A stretch of DNA of 64,000 nucleotides from DATMER01 sp035556715 (GTDB taxonomy: Bacteria > Acidobacteriota > Thermoanaerobaculia > Multivoradales > UBA5704): positions 1 to 64,000 of the forward strand of contig DATMER010000032.1 of the NCBI GenBank assembly GCA_035556715.1, read 5' to 3'. Shown here in pieces: positions 9,664 through 20,466 of this stretch (position 1 is its first letter; the number at the start of each line of letters is the position of its first letter). A program made the position numbers and the translations under genes. The notes beneath the pieces were generated by a model. It did not search any database and was not told the DNA's origin. It saw only the letters and a program-made list of their open reading frames with translations.

Positions 9664-10622
9664 CCCCTTCCCTCCCTTCGACGATTGCGATCGTCGGGGC
9701 CACCGCAACCGGCAAGAGCGAGCTCGCGATGGCGCTCGCCGAGTCCCTGCCGGGTGAGATCGTCAACGCCGACGCCCTGCAGGTCTACCGCGGCTTCGAT
9801 ATAGGCACGGCCAAGCCAGGGCCGGACGAGCGCGCCCGGGTCCGCCACCACCTGGTCGATATCCTGGACCCCCGCGAGCGCTGGTCGGCCGGCGAGTTCG
9901 CCCGCCGGGCCGGCGAGGCGATCGCCGGCATCCAGGAGCGGGGGAACGTGCCGGTCGTGGTCGGCGGCAGCGGGCTCTACCTGCGCGCCCTGTTCGAGGG
10001 GATCAGCCCGGTCCCACCGGGCGATCCGGTGGTTCGGAGCGAGATCAGGAGCGAGCTGCGCCGGAGGCTGGAGGAGGAAGGGCTGGCCGCGCTTTCGGCC
10101 GAGCTGGCCGGGGTCGATCCCGGCACCGCGGCCCGGCTGGGAGCGGGGGATACGCAACGGGTGCTGCGCGCCCTGGAGGTGGCGCGGGTGAGCGGCCGTC
10201 CCCTCTCCGCGTGGATCTCCGAGCAACCCTTTGGGACTCAGCGCATTAACGCGGTCCGCGTTGGATTGACGCTCCCTCGGAGCATCCTATACGATCGCAT
10301 AGCGGGCCGAGTGGCCCGGATGGTAGAACAAGGCTGGGTGGAAGAGGTCGCCCGGCTGCTGGCTCAGGGTCTCGACCCCGGCTTGCCTGCCTTCCAGGCC
10401 ATCGGATACCGGCAGCTCGTCCGTCACCTGGAAGGGGAATGGTCTCTGGAGCAAGCGATCGGTGAAACGGTGAAGTCCACGCGACGTTTCGCCAAGCGGC
10501 AGGAGACCTGGTTCCGGAGAGAGCCCGAAGTGACCTGGTTTTCGGCGCAGGATTTACGTCACCAATTTTCTATTGTCCTTGAACATGTCAAGCGCAGCGG
10601 TCCCGGGAGGGCGTATGGCTAA
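9660..10622 (+). CDS. miaA: tRNA dimethylallyltransferase (320 aa)
   Basis: MiaA transfers the isopentenyl group of DMAPP to A37 of tRNAs reading UNN codons. The P-loop is GATATGKSELA (residues 12-22). Then come the DMAPP/tRNA-binding signature VNADALQVYRGFDIGTAKP, HHLVDILDP, and VVVGGSGLYLRAL; the tRNA-binding region includes AIGYRQLVRHLEG and KSTRRFAKRQETWFRR. The start is GTG 9660, which overlaps the stop of the hybrid kinase (GTGA); length is normal. It overlaps hfq by 8 bp, the miaA-hfq order seen in many bacteria including E. coli. Confidence 0.95.
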
Positions 10623-10833
10623 GCACAACATCAACATCCAAGACGGGTATCTCTTCCAGAGCCTCAAAGAAGGTCAGACGATGTACCTCGAGCTGGTGAC
10701 CGGCCGGCATCTGCTGGGCCGGCTGAAGCGGTTCGACCGCTTCGCCGTGGTGCTCGAGAGCGAAGGCAAGGAAATCCTCATCTACAAGCATGCCATCGCC
10801 ACGATTTCCGCCGCGCCTCACCACCCGGCCTGA
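10615..10833 (+). CDS. hfq: RNA chaperone Hfq (72 aa)
   Basis: Hfq forms a hexameric ring that pairs small RNAs with mRNAs. The Sm1 region reads NIQDGYLFQSLKEGQTMYLELVTG and RHLLGRLKRFDRFAVVLE (given as two pieces). The Sm2 signature is LIYKHAIATI, close to the consensus YKHAIST. ATG 10615 is chosen because it gives the canonical N-terminus (MAKHNINIQDGYL) and has GGGAGG upstream. The C-terminal tail is very short, so it lacks the long disordered tail of the enterobacterial protein. The gene overlaps miaA by 8 bp and the next lipoprotein gene by 44 bp. Confidence 0.95.
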   Translation: MAKHNINIQDGYLFQSLKEGQTMYLELVTGRHLLGRLKRFDRFAVVLESEGKEILIYKHAIATISAAPHHPA

Positions 10834-12202
10834 CGCCGGGGCGGGGAGCTGGCCGGCTCACGGGATCGCCCTGGCGCTGGCACTGCTGATGGCTGCCCTG
10901 GGCGCCTGTGGCCCGGGGCCCCGCCCGGTCGCTCCGCCGGAGACACCACGTCCACAGCCGCAGCCGTTCGCAACCCAGGAGAAGGCCTTCCTCGTCGATC
11001 CCCTGACGGGCTACCCCCAGCAAGTGGACGCCGAGCGGCAGGATCTCCTCCAGGCGGCACACCGGGGACTGCTCACGGCGAGCGACCGCGAAGGGGCCCT
11101 CGAGGTGGCGACCGGGCTGCTCCAGGAGGACCCCGGCTTCGCGCCCGCGCAGGTGCTGATCGCGCAGGTCGAGCTCGGCGAGGGACGCTACGCCGAGGCG
11201 GTCCAGCGGCTCCTTCCGGTCAGCGACAGCATGCCCCAGTTCGTGGCGAGCCAGCTCGTGCTCGGCCGCGCGGCCGAGCTGGCCGGGGACATTCCGCTCT
11301 CCTACTCGGCCTATCGCGAGATCGCCCCCCGCAGCCAGCGCGCCTTCCAGAAGGTGGGGGAGCTGCACCCGCGGGCTTTGGAGATCGTCTCGAACCGCCT
11401 TCAGGAGTCCTTGCGCCAGAATCAGTTGGACGGGGCCGAGAAGCACCTGTCGCTGCTCCGCGCCTGGGCTCCGTCCGAGGTCCGCACCCTGGAGGGAACC
11501 CGCGCCCTGGCCGTGGCCCGGGGCGACGCCGCCGCCGAGCTCGCCGCGGTCAAGGAGCTCGTCCAGCAGCGTCCCGGCGAGCGGGCGCTCATCGAGCGCC
11601 GGGCCGAGCTGGAGCTGGCGGTGGGAGACCCTGGCGCCGGCCTCCAGATCATCCAGGGGCTCGCGGCCGAGAACCCCAACGATCCGGAGCTGGCCGAAAA
11701 GCTGGCCGCGGCCAAGTTCCGCTGGCGGGTGTCGCTGCTGCCCAGGGAAGTGCAGGAGGTGGCGGCGAAGCCCGAACTGACCAAGGCCGACCTCGCCGTG
11801 CTCCTCTACTGGCTGGTCCCCAACGTCCGCTACGGCCGCCCCACCACGGGGCGCATCGCCACGGACGTGCTCGATCACCGTCACCAGGAAGAAATCGTGA
11901 GGGTGGTGAACCTCGGGCTCATGGACGTGGATCAGACGCTGCACCGCTTCTCGCCCGGGTCGCCGGCGCGGCGGGGCACGGCCCTGCGCAGCCTGGTGCT
12001 GGTGCTGTCGCGCCTCGGCCAGGGCGTCACCTGCCTGGGCGGGGCGGCCAAGGGGTACCCGTCCACGTCCGCGGCCTGCGAGGCCTCGGCGAGCTGCGGC
12101 CTGCTGGCTCCCGGGGACGAGTGCCACTCCGGCGCCGCCATCGGCGGGGGCGAGGCTGTGGAGCTCATCCGCCGGACCCTGAAGCTCCTGGGCGGCTCGT
12201 GA
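10790..12202 (+). CDS. Lipoprotein with TPR-like repeats and a SLH-like segment (470 aa)
   Basis: The N-terminus carries a hydrophobic segment ending in a lipobox (LMAALGAC) near residues 33-40, so the protein should be lipid-anchored in the envelope. Residues 70-330 are helical and TPR-like. A segment at about 345-430 (ADLAVLLYWLVPNV, then ATDVLDHRHQEEIVRVVNLGLMDVD and a terminal F-x-P-G-x3-R) resembles an S-layer homology repeat, though only weakly. ATG 10790 lies within hfq; the n-region is then long (about 24 residues), so the true start is uncertain. The stop overlaps pgsA by 4 bp. Role unknown; the arrangement suggests co-expression with hfq and pgsA. Confidence 0.75.
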   Translation: MPSPRFPPRLTTRPDAGAGSWPAHGIALALALLMAALGACGPGPRPVAPPETPRPQPQPFATQEKAFLVDPLTGYPQQVDAERQDLLQAAHRGLLTASDREGALEVATGLLQEDPGFAPAQVLIAQVELGEGRYAEAVQRLLPVSDSMPQFVASQLVLGRAAELAGDIPLSYSAYREIAPRSQRAFQKVGELHPRALEIVSNRLQESLRQNQLDGAEKHLSLLRAWAPSEVRTLEGTRALAVARGDAAAELAAVKELVQQRPGERALIERRAELELAVGDPGAGLQIIQGLAAENPNDPELAEKLAAAKFRWRVSLLPREVQEVAAKPELTKADLAVLLYWLVPNVRYGRPTTGRIATDVLDHRHQEEIVRVVNLGLMDVDQTLHRFSPGSPARRGTALRSLVLVLSRLGQGVTCLGGAAKGYPSTSAACEASASCGLLAPGDECHSGAAIGGGEAVELIRRTLKLLGGS

Positions 12203-12767
12203 AGTTCACCATCCCCAACCTTCTCTCGGTCCTGCGGATGGGGCTGGTTCCCCTGTTCATCATCGCCGTGCTCGACGGGCAGCCGCTCAAGGCCCTGATC
12301 CTCTTCCTGGTGGCCGGCGTCACCGATGCCCTGGACGGCTTCATCGCCCGCTTCGCCAACCAGCAGTCGCTGCTCGGGACCTACCTCGACCCGATCGCGG
12401 ACAAGATCCTGCTCACCTCGGCCTACGTCTCCCTGGCGATCCCGAGCCTGAACCCTGGCGTGCAGATCCCGGTCTGGATCACCGTGCTGGTGATCGCGCG
12501 CGATCTGCTGCTGGTAGTGGTGGCCCTGATCTTCTACCTGGCGGTAGGGATCCGCCAATTCCCGCCGACGATGCTCAGCAAGATCAACACTGCCACCCAG
12601 GTGGCGGCGGTGCTCGTGGTTCTGGTCTCGGCGCTGCTGCCACACCTGGAGTCGATCGCGACGACGCTGCTCTATGCCGTAGCCGTGCTGACGGTCTCGT
12701 CCGGGCTCGACTACGTCATCCGCTACAGCCGGTCTTCGCCTCCCGCGTCTGGTAACATTCCACCCCA

Positions 12768-12771
<4 letters not shown>
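12199..12771 (+). CDS. pgsA: CDP-diacylglycerol-glycerol-3-phosphate 3-phosphatidyltransferase (190 aa)
   Basis: An integral membrane enzyme making phosphatidylglycerol phosphate from CDP-diacylglycerol and glycerol-3-phosphate. The CDP-alcohol phosphatidyltransferase signature D-x2-DG-x2-AR-x8-G-x3-D-x3-D is present as DALDGFIAR, then LLGTYLDPIADKI. About five to six transmembrane helices follow. The N-terminus MKFTIPNLLSVLRMGLVPLF is typical of PgsA. The start is GTG 12199, overlapping the preceding stop (GTGA). PgsA is favoured over other family members by its N-terminal IPNLLSVLR motif, but substrate choice within this family is not certain from motifs alone. Confidence 0.88.
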
Positions 12772-16277
<3,506 letters not shown>

Positions 16278-16309
16278 GGGGATATACTTGGTTTGAGAGG
16301 TGATCGACC

Positions 16310-16594
16310 GTGACCAAGCTGAATCTCGCTGAAATCAAGGAACGCCTTAACGACCTCGTCGACCGTGTCTCCGAGACGGGCGAGACCATCCTGTTCCTCC
16401 AGAGCGGGAAGCCCGTCGCGAAGCTGGTCCCTGCCGGCTCGGAGGACGAGCCGAGCCACCTCGCGGAGGTTGAGGGCTGGCTTGAAGACTCGGACCCGTT
16501 CTTCTCGGCGATTGACGAGATTGTCGAAGCTCGTTCGCAGCACCGGCCTCGCGCCCTTCTGGAGGCTGACGGTCCAGAGGCCGCTCGAAGGTGA
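16310..16594 (+). CDS. Phd/YefM-type antitoxin (94 aa), GTG start
   Basis: The N-terminus MTKLNLAEIKERLNDLVDRVSETGETILFLQSGKPVAKLVP matches the Phd/YefM fold in outline: a strand-helix DNA-binding half, with the typical hGKPVAxLVP ending. The acidic C-terminus (EVEGWLEDSDPFF) would wrap the toxin. GTG 16310 is chosen because GAGAGGTGAT lies 5-6 nt upstream. The stop overlaps the toxin start (GTGA), the classical antitoxin-first arrangement. A possible promoter (GATATACTT, about 16279) lies between dnaE and this gene. Confidence 0.85.
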   Translation: MTKLNLAEIKERLNDLVDRVSETGETILFLQSGKPVAKLVPAGSEDEPSHLAEVEGWLEDSDPFFSAIDEIVEARSQHRPRALLEADGPEAARR

Positions 16595-17022
16595 GTGGCG
16601 GCTATCTCCTCGATACCAACGTACTCTCCGAGCTGATCCGGAAGCGCCCCTTCCCAGGCGTAATCGAGCGCATTCGCAGCATCCCCCAGGACCAACTCGT
16701 GACCTCCTCCATTTGCGTGACGGAGCTCCGCTACGGAGCTGCCCGACATCCTCAGGGTGACACCCTTTGGGATCGAATTACCAACGAGGTGTTGGCTCAC
16801 ATCCACATTCTCCCGCTCGGCAGCAAGGAGGCAGAGCGCGCCGGAGAGTTGTTGGCGGACTTGGAGAGGCGGGGAGAACTGATCGGCATCGAGGATGTCT
16901 TGATCGGCGCAACCGCCATGGTGAATGATCTTGTGGTTGCCACCCGCAACGTCAGGCACTTCGGCAGATTGGACAGGCTGGTTGTGGAGAACTGGTGGGA
17001 GTTATCATCCAGCACCAAGTGA
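16591..17022 (+). CDS. PIN-domain toxin, VapC family (143 aa)
   Basis: A PIN-domain ribonuclease. Acidic residues expected in the active site: Asp in YLLDTNVLSEL, Glu in ICVTELRYGA, Asp in GIEDVLIGATA, and a terminal acidic/Asn region in VVATRNVRHFGRL. VapC toxins cleave tRNA or rRNA and are silenced by the cognate antitoxin, here the overlapping Phd-like gene. Length is normal and no lesion is seen, so the pair looks functional. It lies between dnaE and repeat array 2. Confidence 0.88.
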   Translation: MSGGYLLDTNVLSELIRKRPFPGVIERIRSIPQDQLVTSSICVTELRYGAARHPQGDTLWDRITNEVLAHIHILPLGSKEAERAGELLADLERRGELIGIEDVLIGATAMVNDLVVATRNVRHFGRLDRLVVENWWELSSSTK

Positions 17023-17073
17023 GGGGCTCAGGCCCAGCGGAGCAGGAACGATTAGCTGAATAAGGCAATTAAC

Positions 17074-17093
17074 GGGCACCCAAGGGGGTGCCC
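17074..17093 (+). terminator. Hairpin downstream of the toxin gene, possible terminator
   Basis: A perfect 8-bp stem, GGGCACCC with GGGTGCCC, closes an AAGG loop 52 nt after the PIN toxin stop. No T-tract follows (GGATATGC), so if it terminates transcription it would not be as a standard intrinsic terminator. Confidence 0.4.
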
Positions 17094-17259
17094 GGATATG
17101 CTTGTCTAAGATTTGTTCAGAGCTTCTTTAGCGCCCCGATTTTCGGGCGACGTTTTTGCGGGTAGTTCAGCGAGGCCTGGACATCAGAGCGTCTTTTCTC
17201 TCCAGCCGTGTGCGATTACAGCAAAACCGCCGATCAGGATGTACGGTGCGGAAGCTTCT

Positions 17260-17382
17260 TCAAGGATCGGCAGAGTCGGACGAGGTCTTGGAGCGTAGGT
17301 GCGCGTACGTGGAGGCCATCCTCCTCCTCACCCATTCATCCGCCTCCTCGAAGCTCTTGAATCGGTAGACGCCTATGGACAC
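17260..17382 (-). CDS. Small conserved-looking ORF (40 aa), possible gene remnant
   Basis: The minus-strand frame starting at GTG 17382 encodes MSIGVYRFKSFEEADEWV, then RRRMASTYAHLRSKTSSDSADP. The GVYRFKSFEEADEW pattern resembles small proteins found next to nucleotidyltransferase-type toxins in diverse bacteria, recalled from memory and not checked. No clear Shine-Dalgarno sequence is visible and no partner gene is present. A second short frame (17373-17487, MKVVGRRKVGKTTPEDANRL...) ends across its start. It may be a leftover of a degraded two-gene module. Confidence 0.35.
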   Translation of the reverse strand: MSIGVYRFKSFEEADEWVRRRMASTYAHLRSKTSSDSADP

Positions 17383-17567
17383 ACCAGCTTGTCGGTCCCC
17401 CCGACCGCCCAAGTGGTGTGCAGCAGGCGGTTGGCGTCTTCCGGCGTTGTTTTCCCGACCTTTCGCCGGCCGACGACCTTCATGCCTCCCGGTGGAGAGG
17501 AGCTCCCGGACCTCATGGACCAAGGATAGCCGAGCCCGCAAGTCCACCGAAGGGCAAGCAAGGCTCC

Positions 17568-18256
17568 GTCCCTGTCGCGACCGGGGCCTTTCCTGTCGCG
17601 ACTATAGATTCCCATGACGCGAACTAACCTGTAGTCGCGTCACCGATAGGCTTTGGTGACGCGACTATAGACTTCGGTGATGCGACGATAGACCAGGCTG
17701 TCGCGATGATAGATCTTGGTGATGCGACTCAACCTATAGTCGCGACACCACTAGATTTCTCTGATGCGATTATAGGCTTCGATGGTGCGACGATAGATTT
17801 CTCTGACACGACTTAAGACTTTGGTGACGTGACGATAGACTTGACTGATGCGGCTGGAGATTTTGGCGTCGCCACTTAAGCCCGAGTCGCATCACCCGAA
17901 TCTATCGTCGCGACAGCAATCTACCCCTTGATGCGACGATAGACTTTGGTGACGCGACGATGGACGATGGCACGACGCCGATGGATTGTGCTGTCGCGAC
18001 TTCGGCTCAAGTCGCGACAGCGACAGGTTCCGTTGATGCGGCCTGAGCCTGGGTCGCGACGGTAAAAGGGATTGTCCTCACGCGGCGGTCCTTTGTCGCG
18101 TCACCCTAGGCAATCTGCCTCGCGCCGCGAGATCTGGCGCCAGGGCGTAGGATCCTGTTGCGACAGACAACCTCCCGGCCGTGGAGCCCTGGGAGAGGGA
18201 TGACGCGACTTGCGGCCTCCTGCGGCCGGCTGAGTCCCGGCTGTCGCGACGATGAG
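17568..18256. repeat. Array 2: about 25 or more degenerate units in a 21-nt register
   Basis: Unit starts fall at 17571, 17592, 17655, 17676, 17697, 17718, 17739, 17760, 17781, 17802, 17823, 17844, 17865, 17886, 17907 and 17928, then at 21-nt steps to about 18095 after a single 20-nt step at 17948. Further related pieces reach 18256. The common form is GGTGATGCGAC followed by GATAGACTTT; many units contain TGTCGCGA, and some are inverted (GTCGCGACA). Units differ at many positions but register is almost perfect. One frame reads GDATIDF-like heptapeptides but is closed by several in-frame stops. The rest of the interval 17023-18281 holds only the hairpin and small ORF listed separately. Confidence 0.88.
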
Positions 18257-18281
18257 GTCAAGCGAAGCCTCCAACCCTATG

Positions 18282-18989
18282 TCAGGCGGTATCCTGAAGC
18301 GCAACCTCGAAGGTGCCCGCGTAACCCGGGCCGCTCGGCGTGAGCGCCAGGAGCAATTGCGAGCCGCCTTGGCGATAGATCCCGTCCCGGTTGTTCCGGA
18401 CCGAGCGGGCGCCCCTGGCCGCGTAAGGTGCCTGGGAGTGCACCCGGTCGGTGAGGGCATCATCAAAATAAAGCTGCGAGGTGAAGTCGAACCCCGGACG
18501 AACCGTCGGGGCCGAGCGCAGCTTGAAGTGGATGTGCACCGTCCGGCCTGGGTACCAACCAGGATAGATGGTCTTGAAGCGGGCCCGGCCTCGGGCGTCC
18601 GTGACCTGATAGCCCCGGAGGAACCCATCCTCGGCGTCGGAGTAGTCGCCTTGATGATCGCAGTGCCAAAGGTCCACCACGACGCCCCCCAGAGGGGTGC
18701 ACCCTCCTTGCGCGAGGCGGGAGACGACAAGGGTGAGGTCGAGGGGTAGGCCCGGCTGGATCTTGCCGCCGGCCTCCGTTCGGAGACCCGCTCGGTTGAG
18801 GCGCTCGTCCACGAAAAAGGGTCCTTCGGTCTGCTCGGGCCGGACCACACAGTTGGGCCGTGCGGCGCGCGAAGGCTGGCCCAGGGCCGGGGACCGGCCG
18901 GCCAACAGCGAGCACCCGGCGGCCGCGAGCAGCGTCACGGCTTCGCGGCGGCTCAGGACCTTGCCAAGAGGGGAATCGTCGTTCTGCAT
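18282..18989 (-). CDS. Secreted intradiol ring-cleavage dioxygenase-like protein (235 aa)
   Basis: It belongs to the intradiol (catechol/protocatechuate 3,4-) dioxygenase fold: CVVRPEQTEGPFFVDE, then LTLVVSRL...GGVVVDLWHCDHQGDYSD, FLRGYQVTDARGRARFKTIYPGWYPGRTVHIHFKL (given in parts), and a C-terminal immunoglobulin-like sandwich. The Fe(III) ligands expected in the family (two Tyr, two His) map to GDYSD, YPGWY and HIH. The N-terminus has a twin-Arg-like SRREAVTLLAAAGCSLL segment, so the enzyme is probably exported, possibly by Tat. The substrate is unknown; exported homologues are common and not tied to aromatic catabolic operons. It overlaps the stop of the upstream membrane protein by 1 bp. 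Confidence 0.85.
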   Translation of the reverse strand: MQNDDSPLGKVLSRREAVTLLAAAGCSLLAGRSPALGQPSRAARPNCVVRPEQTEGPFFVDERLNRAGLRTEAGGKIQPGLPLDLTLVVSRLAQGGCTPLGGVVVDLWHCDHQGDYSDAEDGFLRGYQVTDARGRARFKTIYPGWYPGRTVHIHFKLRSAPTVRPGFDFTSQLYFDDALTDRVHSQAPYAARGARSVRNNRDGIYRQGGSQLLLALTPSGPGYAGTFEVALQDTA

Positions 18990-19447
18990 CACAGCGATTG
19001 TACCCAAGCCTGATGAGGCTGCGCCTGGCCTCGCCGAACGCGTTTGTAGGAGAGCCAGGCGAGCCCCCAAACCGCCAGAGTGAAGACCAGCCAGAGGGCT
19101 TGAAGGTGGAGCATCGTGAAGCCCGCCTTCAGGTGCCCGCCGCACATCCTGTCCAGCCACCACTCTCCAACGGGCGCGATGGGGAGATATCGAATGACCG
19201 GGTCTGCCTGGAAGTACCAGCTCTGGCTCGGAAGGCAGAACCAGACGCCGTTGGCAATGCCGCCCCAGGCGAACAGGAGCACGAGGAAGAGTGCTGTCCG
19301 GCCAAGGCGGGGAAGATACTTTTTTCTGGTCCGGGGGAGCGCCAACGTCGGCAAGAGCGCGAGCGCCACAAGGCTCAAGAGCAAGGCAAAGGCAAAGCCG
19401 GCGATGAGCGTATAGAAGGCGGATTCCTCCAACAGCACCTCGAGCAT
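18989..19447 (-). CDS. Four-helix membrane protein of unknown function (152 aa)
   Basis: Hydrophobic segments lie at about residues 8-33, 47-67 and 109-133, with a possible additional weak one at 68-95. The C-terminus is basic (WLSYKRVRRGQAQPH) and probably cytoplasmic. No family recognised. It is translationally coupled to the exported dioxygenase-like gene (TGATG). The coupling suggests a shared role at the membrane, but nothing in the sequence says which. Confidence 0.65.
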   Translation of the reverse strand: MLEVLLEESAFYTLIAGFAFALLLSLVALALLPTLALPRTRKKYLPRLGRTALFLVLLFAWGGIANGVWFCLPSQSWYFQADPVIRYLPIAPVGEWWLDRMCGGHLKAGFTMLHLQALWLVFTLAVWGLAWLSYKRVRRGQAQPHQAWVQSL

Positions 19448-19521
19448 GGCAGCCTCCAGCCAGCGATGTGAGCGTATCCCCAGGGGTATACGGAGGAAGG
19501 CCCTGCATCGTCGCTATCGGT

Positions 19522-20454
19522 CTAGGTGCGGCGTAGAGTCTGGCCCATCGCGGCGCGCAGGGCCCGCGCGGTTGAAGCAATCAGACGGCGCGGGCTTTCG
19601 CTCGCGAGGAGCCGCGCGCTGCGGAGGGCGCGGCGCCACTCACCGGCACGCATCCTGTCCTCTACGTTTTCGCCGAGACAGTCCCTGAAGATCTCCGTCA
19701 ACTGGGCCAGACCGCGGCGGAATGCTGCCTCGCCGGCGGCATCCCCTTGCACCACCGGCCACTGACGCTCGTAGACGATGCGGATGCTGCGCAGCATCCG
19801 CTCTCCGTCGCGCGAGGAGCTGGCACTGTAACGGCGGTAGCGGGTCACCGCCGGATCCTCGTAGCACCAGCCCGGGTACTGCCTGGCGACCCGGAGATAG
19901 AAGTCCAGGTCGTCTGCTCCCCAGGGATCGCGGAAGCCGCCGACGCTCTCCACGGCATCGCGCCGGAACATGGCCGATGAGGGCGGGATGATGTACCAGT
20001 CGAAGCCGAGCAGCGAGTTGTACAACCGAGTCTCGCGCGGCATGGCCGCAACTCCCCACGGGACCGGATCTCCCTCGTACGTCATCTCCTCGCGCCGGCC
20101 GACCACGAACCCGCACTCCGGATGCTCGGCGAAGCAGCGCAGGCCCGCTTCCAGCGCGGGCGGCAGGAGGAGGTCGTCCGCGTCGAGGAACACCAGGTAC
20201 TGGCCGCGGCTCGCATCGATCCCGGTGTTCCGGGCCATGGCCGAGCCGGCGTTGGCCTGCCGCAAAGTTGTGGTTGGCACGTGCCGGGCTGTGATTGCAC
20301 GGACGTCGAGCGGGGAGCCATCGTCGACGGCGATGATCTCGTAGTCCTTCCACGTCTGACCCGCGACCGTGTGCAACGTCTCGTCGAGCAGCTCCGCCTG
20401 CTTCGGCGACGCGACGTAGCACGGGACGATGATCGAAACGAACGGCGCTGACAT
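19522..20454 (-). CDS. Family 2 glycosyltransferase (310 aa)
   Basis: A GT-A fold glycosyltransferase: VSIIVPCYVA at the N-terminus, EIIAVDDGS, then NAGSAMARNTGID and the DxD-type metal/nucleotide-sugar motif YLVFLDADDLL (about residues 85-95). Acceptor-side residues DPWGADDLDFYLRVAR follow. It has no membrane helix of its own. The sugar and acceptor are unknown. It lies 12 nt downstream of the secreted crystallin-like protein gene on the same strand, so the two may be co-transcribed; other polysaccharide genes are not adjacent. Confidence 0.88.
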   Translation of the reverse strand: MSAPFVSIIVPCYVASPKQAELLDETLHTVAGQTWKDYEIIAVDDGSPLDVRAITARHVPTTTLRQANAGSAMARNTGIDASRGQYLVFLDADDLLLPPALEAGLRCFAEHPECGFVVGRREEMTYEGDPVPWGVAAMPRETRLYNSLLGFDWYIIPPSSAMFRRDAVESVGGFRDPWGADDLDFYLRVARQYPGWCYEDPAVTRYRRYSASSSRDGERMLRSIRIVYERQWPVVQGDAAGEAAFRRGLAQLTEIFRDCLGENVEDRMRAGEWRRALRSARLLASESPRRLIASTARALRAAMGQTLRRT

Positions 20455-20466
20455 ACAGCGGGCTGC

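Noticed and set aside
17040..17100. Integron attC-like site after the PIN toxin
   Set aside because: The hairpin is present, but the core-site patterns (RYYYAAC and GTTRRRY) are not both found at the right spacing, and there is no integrase.
17568..18256. Reading array 2 as a gene for heptapeptide repeats (GDATIDF-like)
   Set aside because: 21 nt is seven codons and several units do read as heptapeptides, but the frame contains repeated in-frame TAA/TAG stops, has no start with a ribosome site, and inverted units break the pattern.
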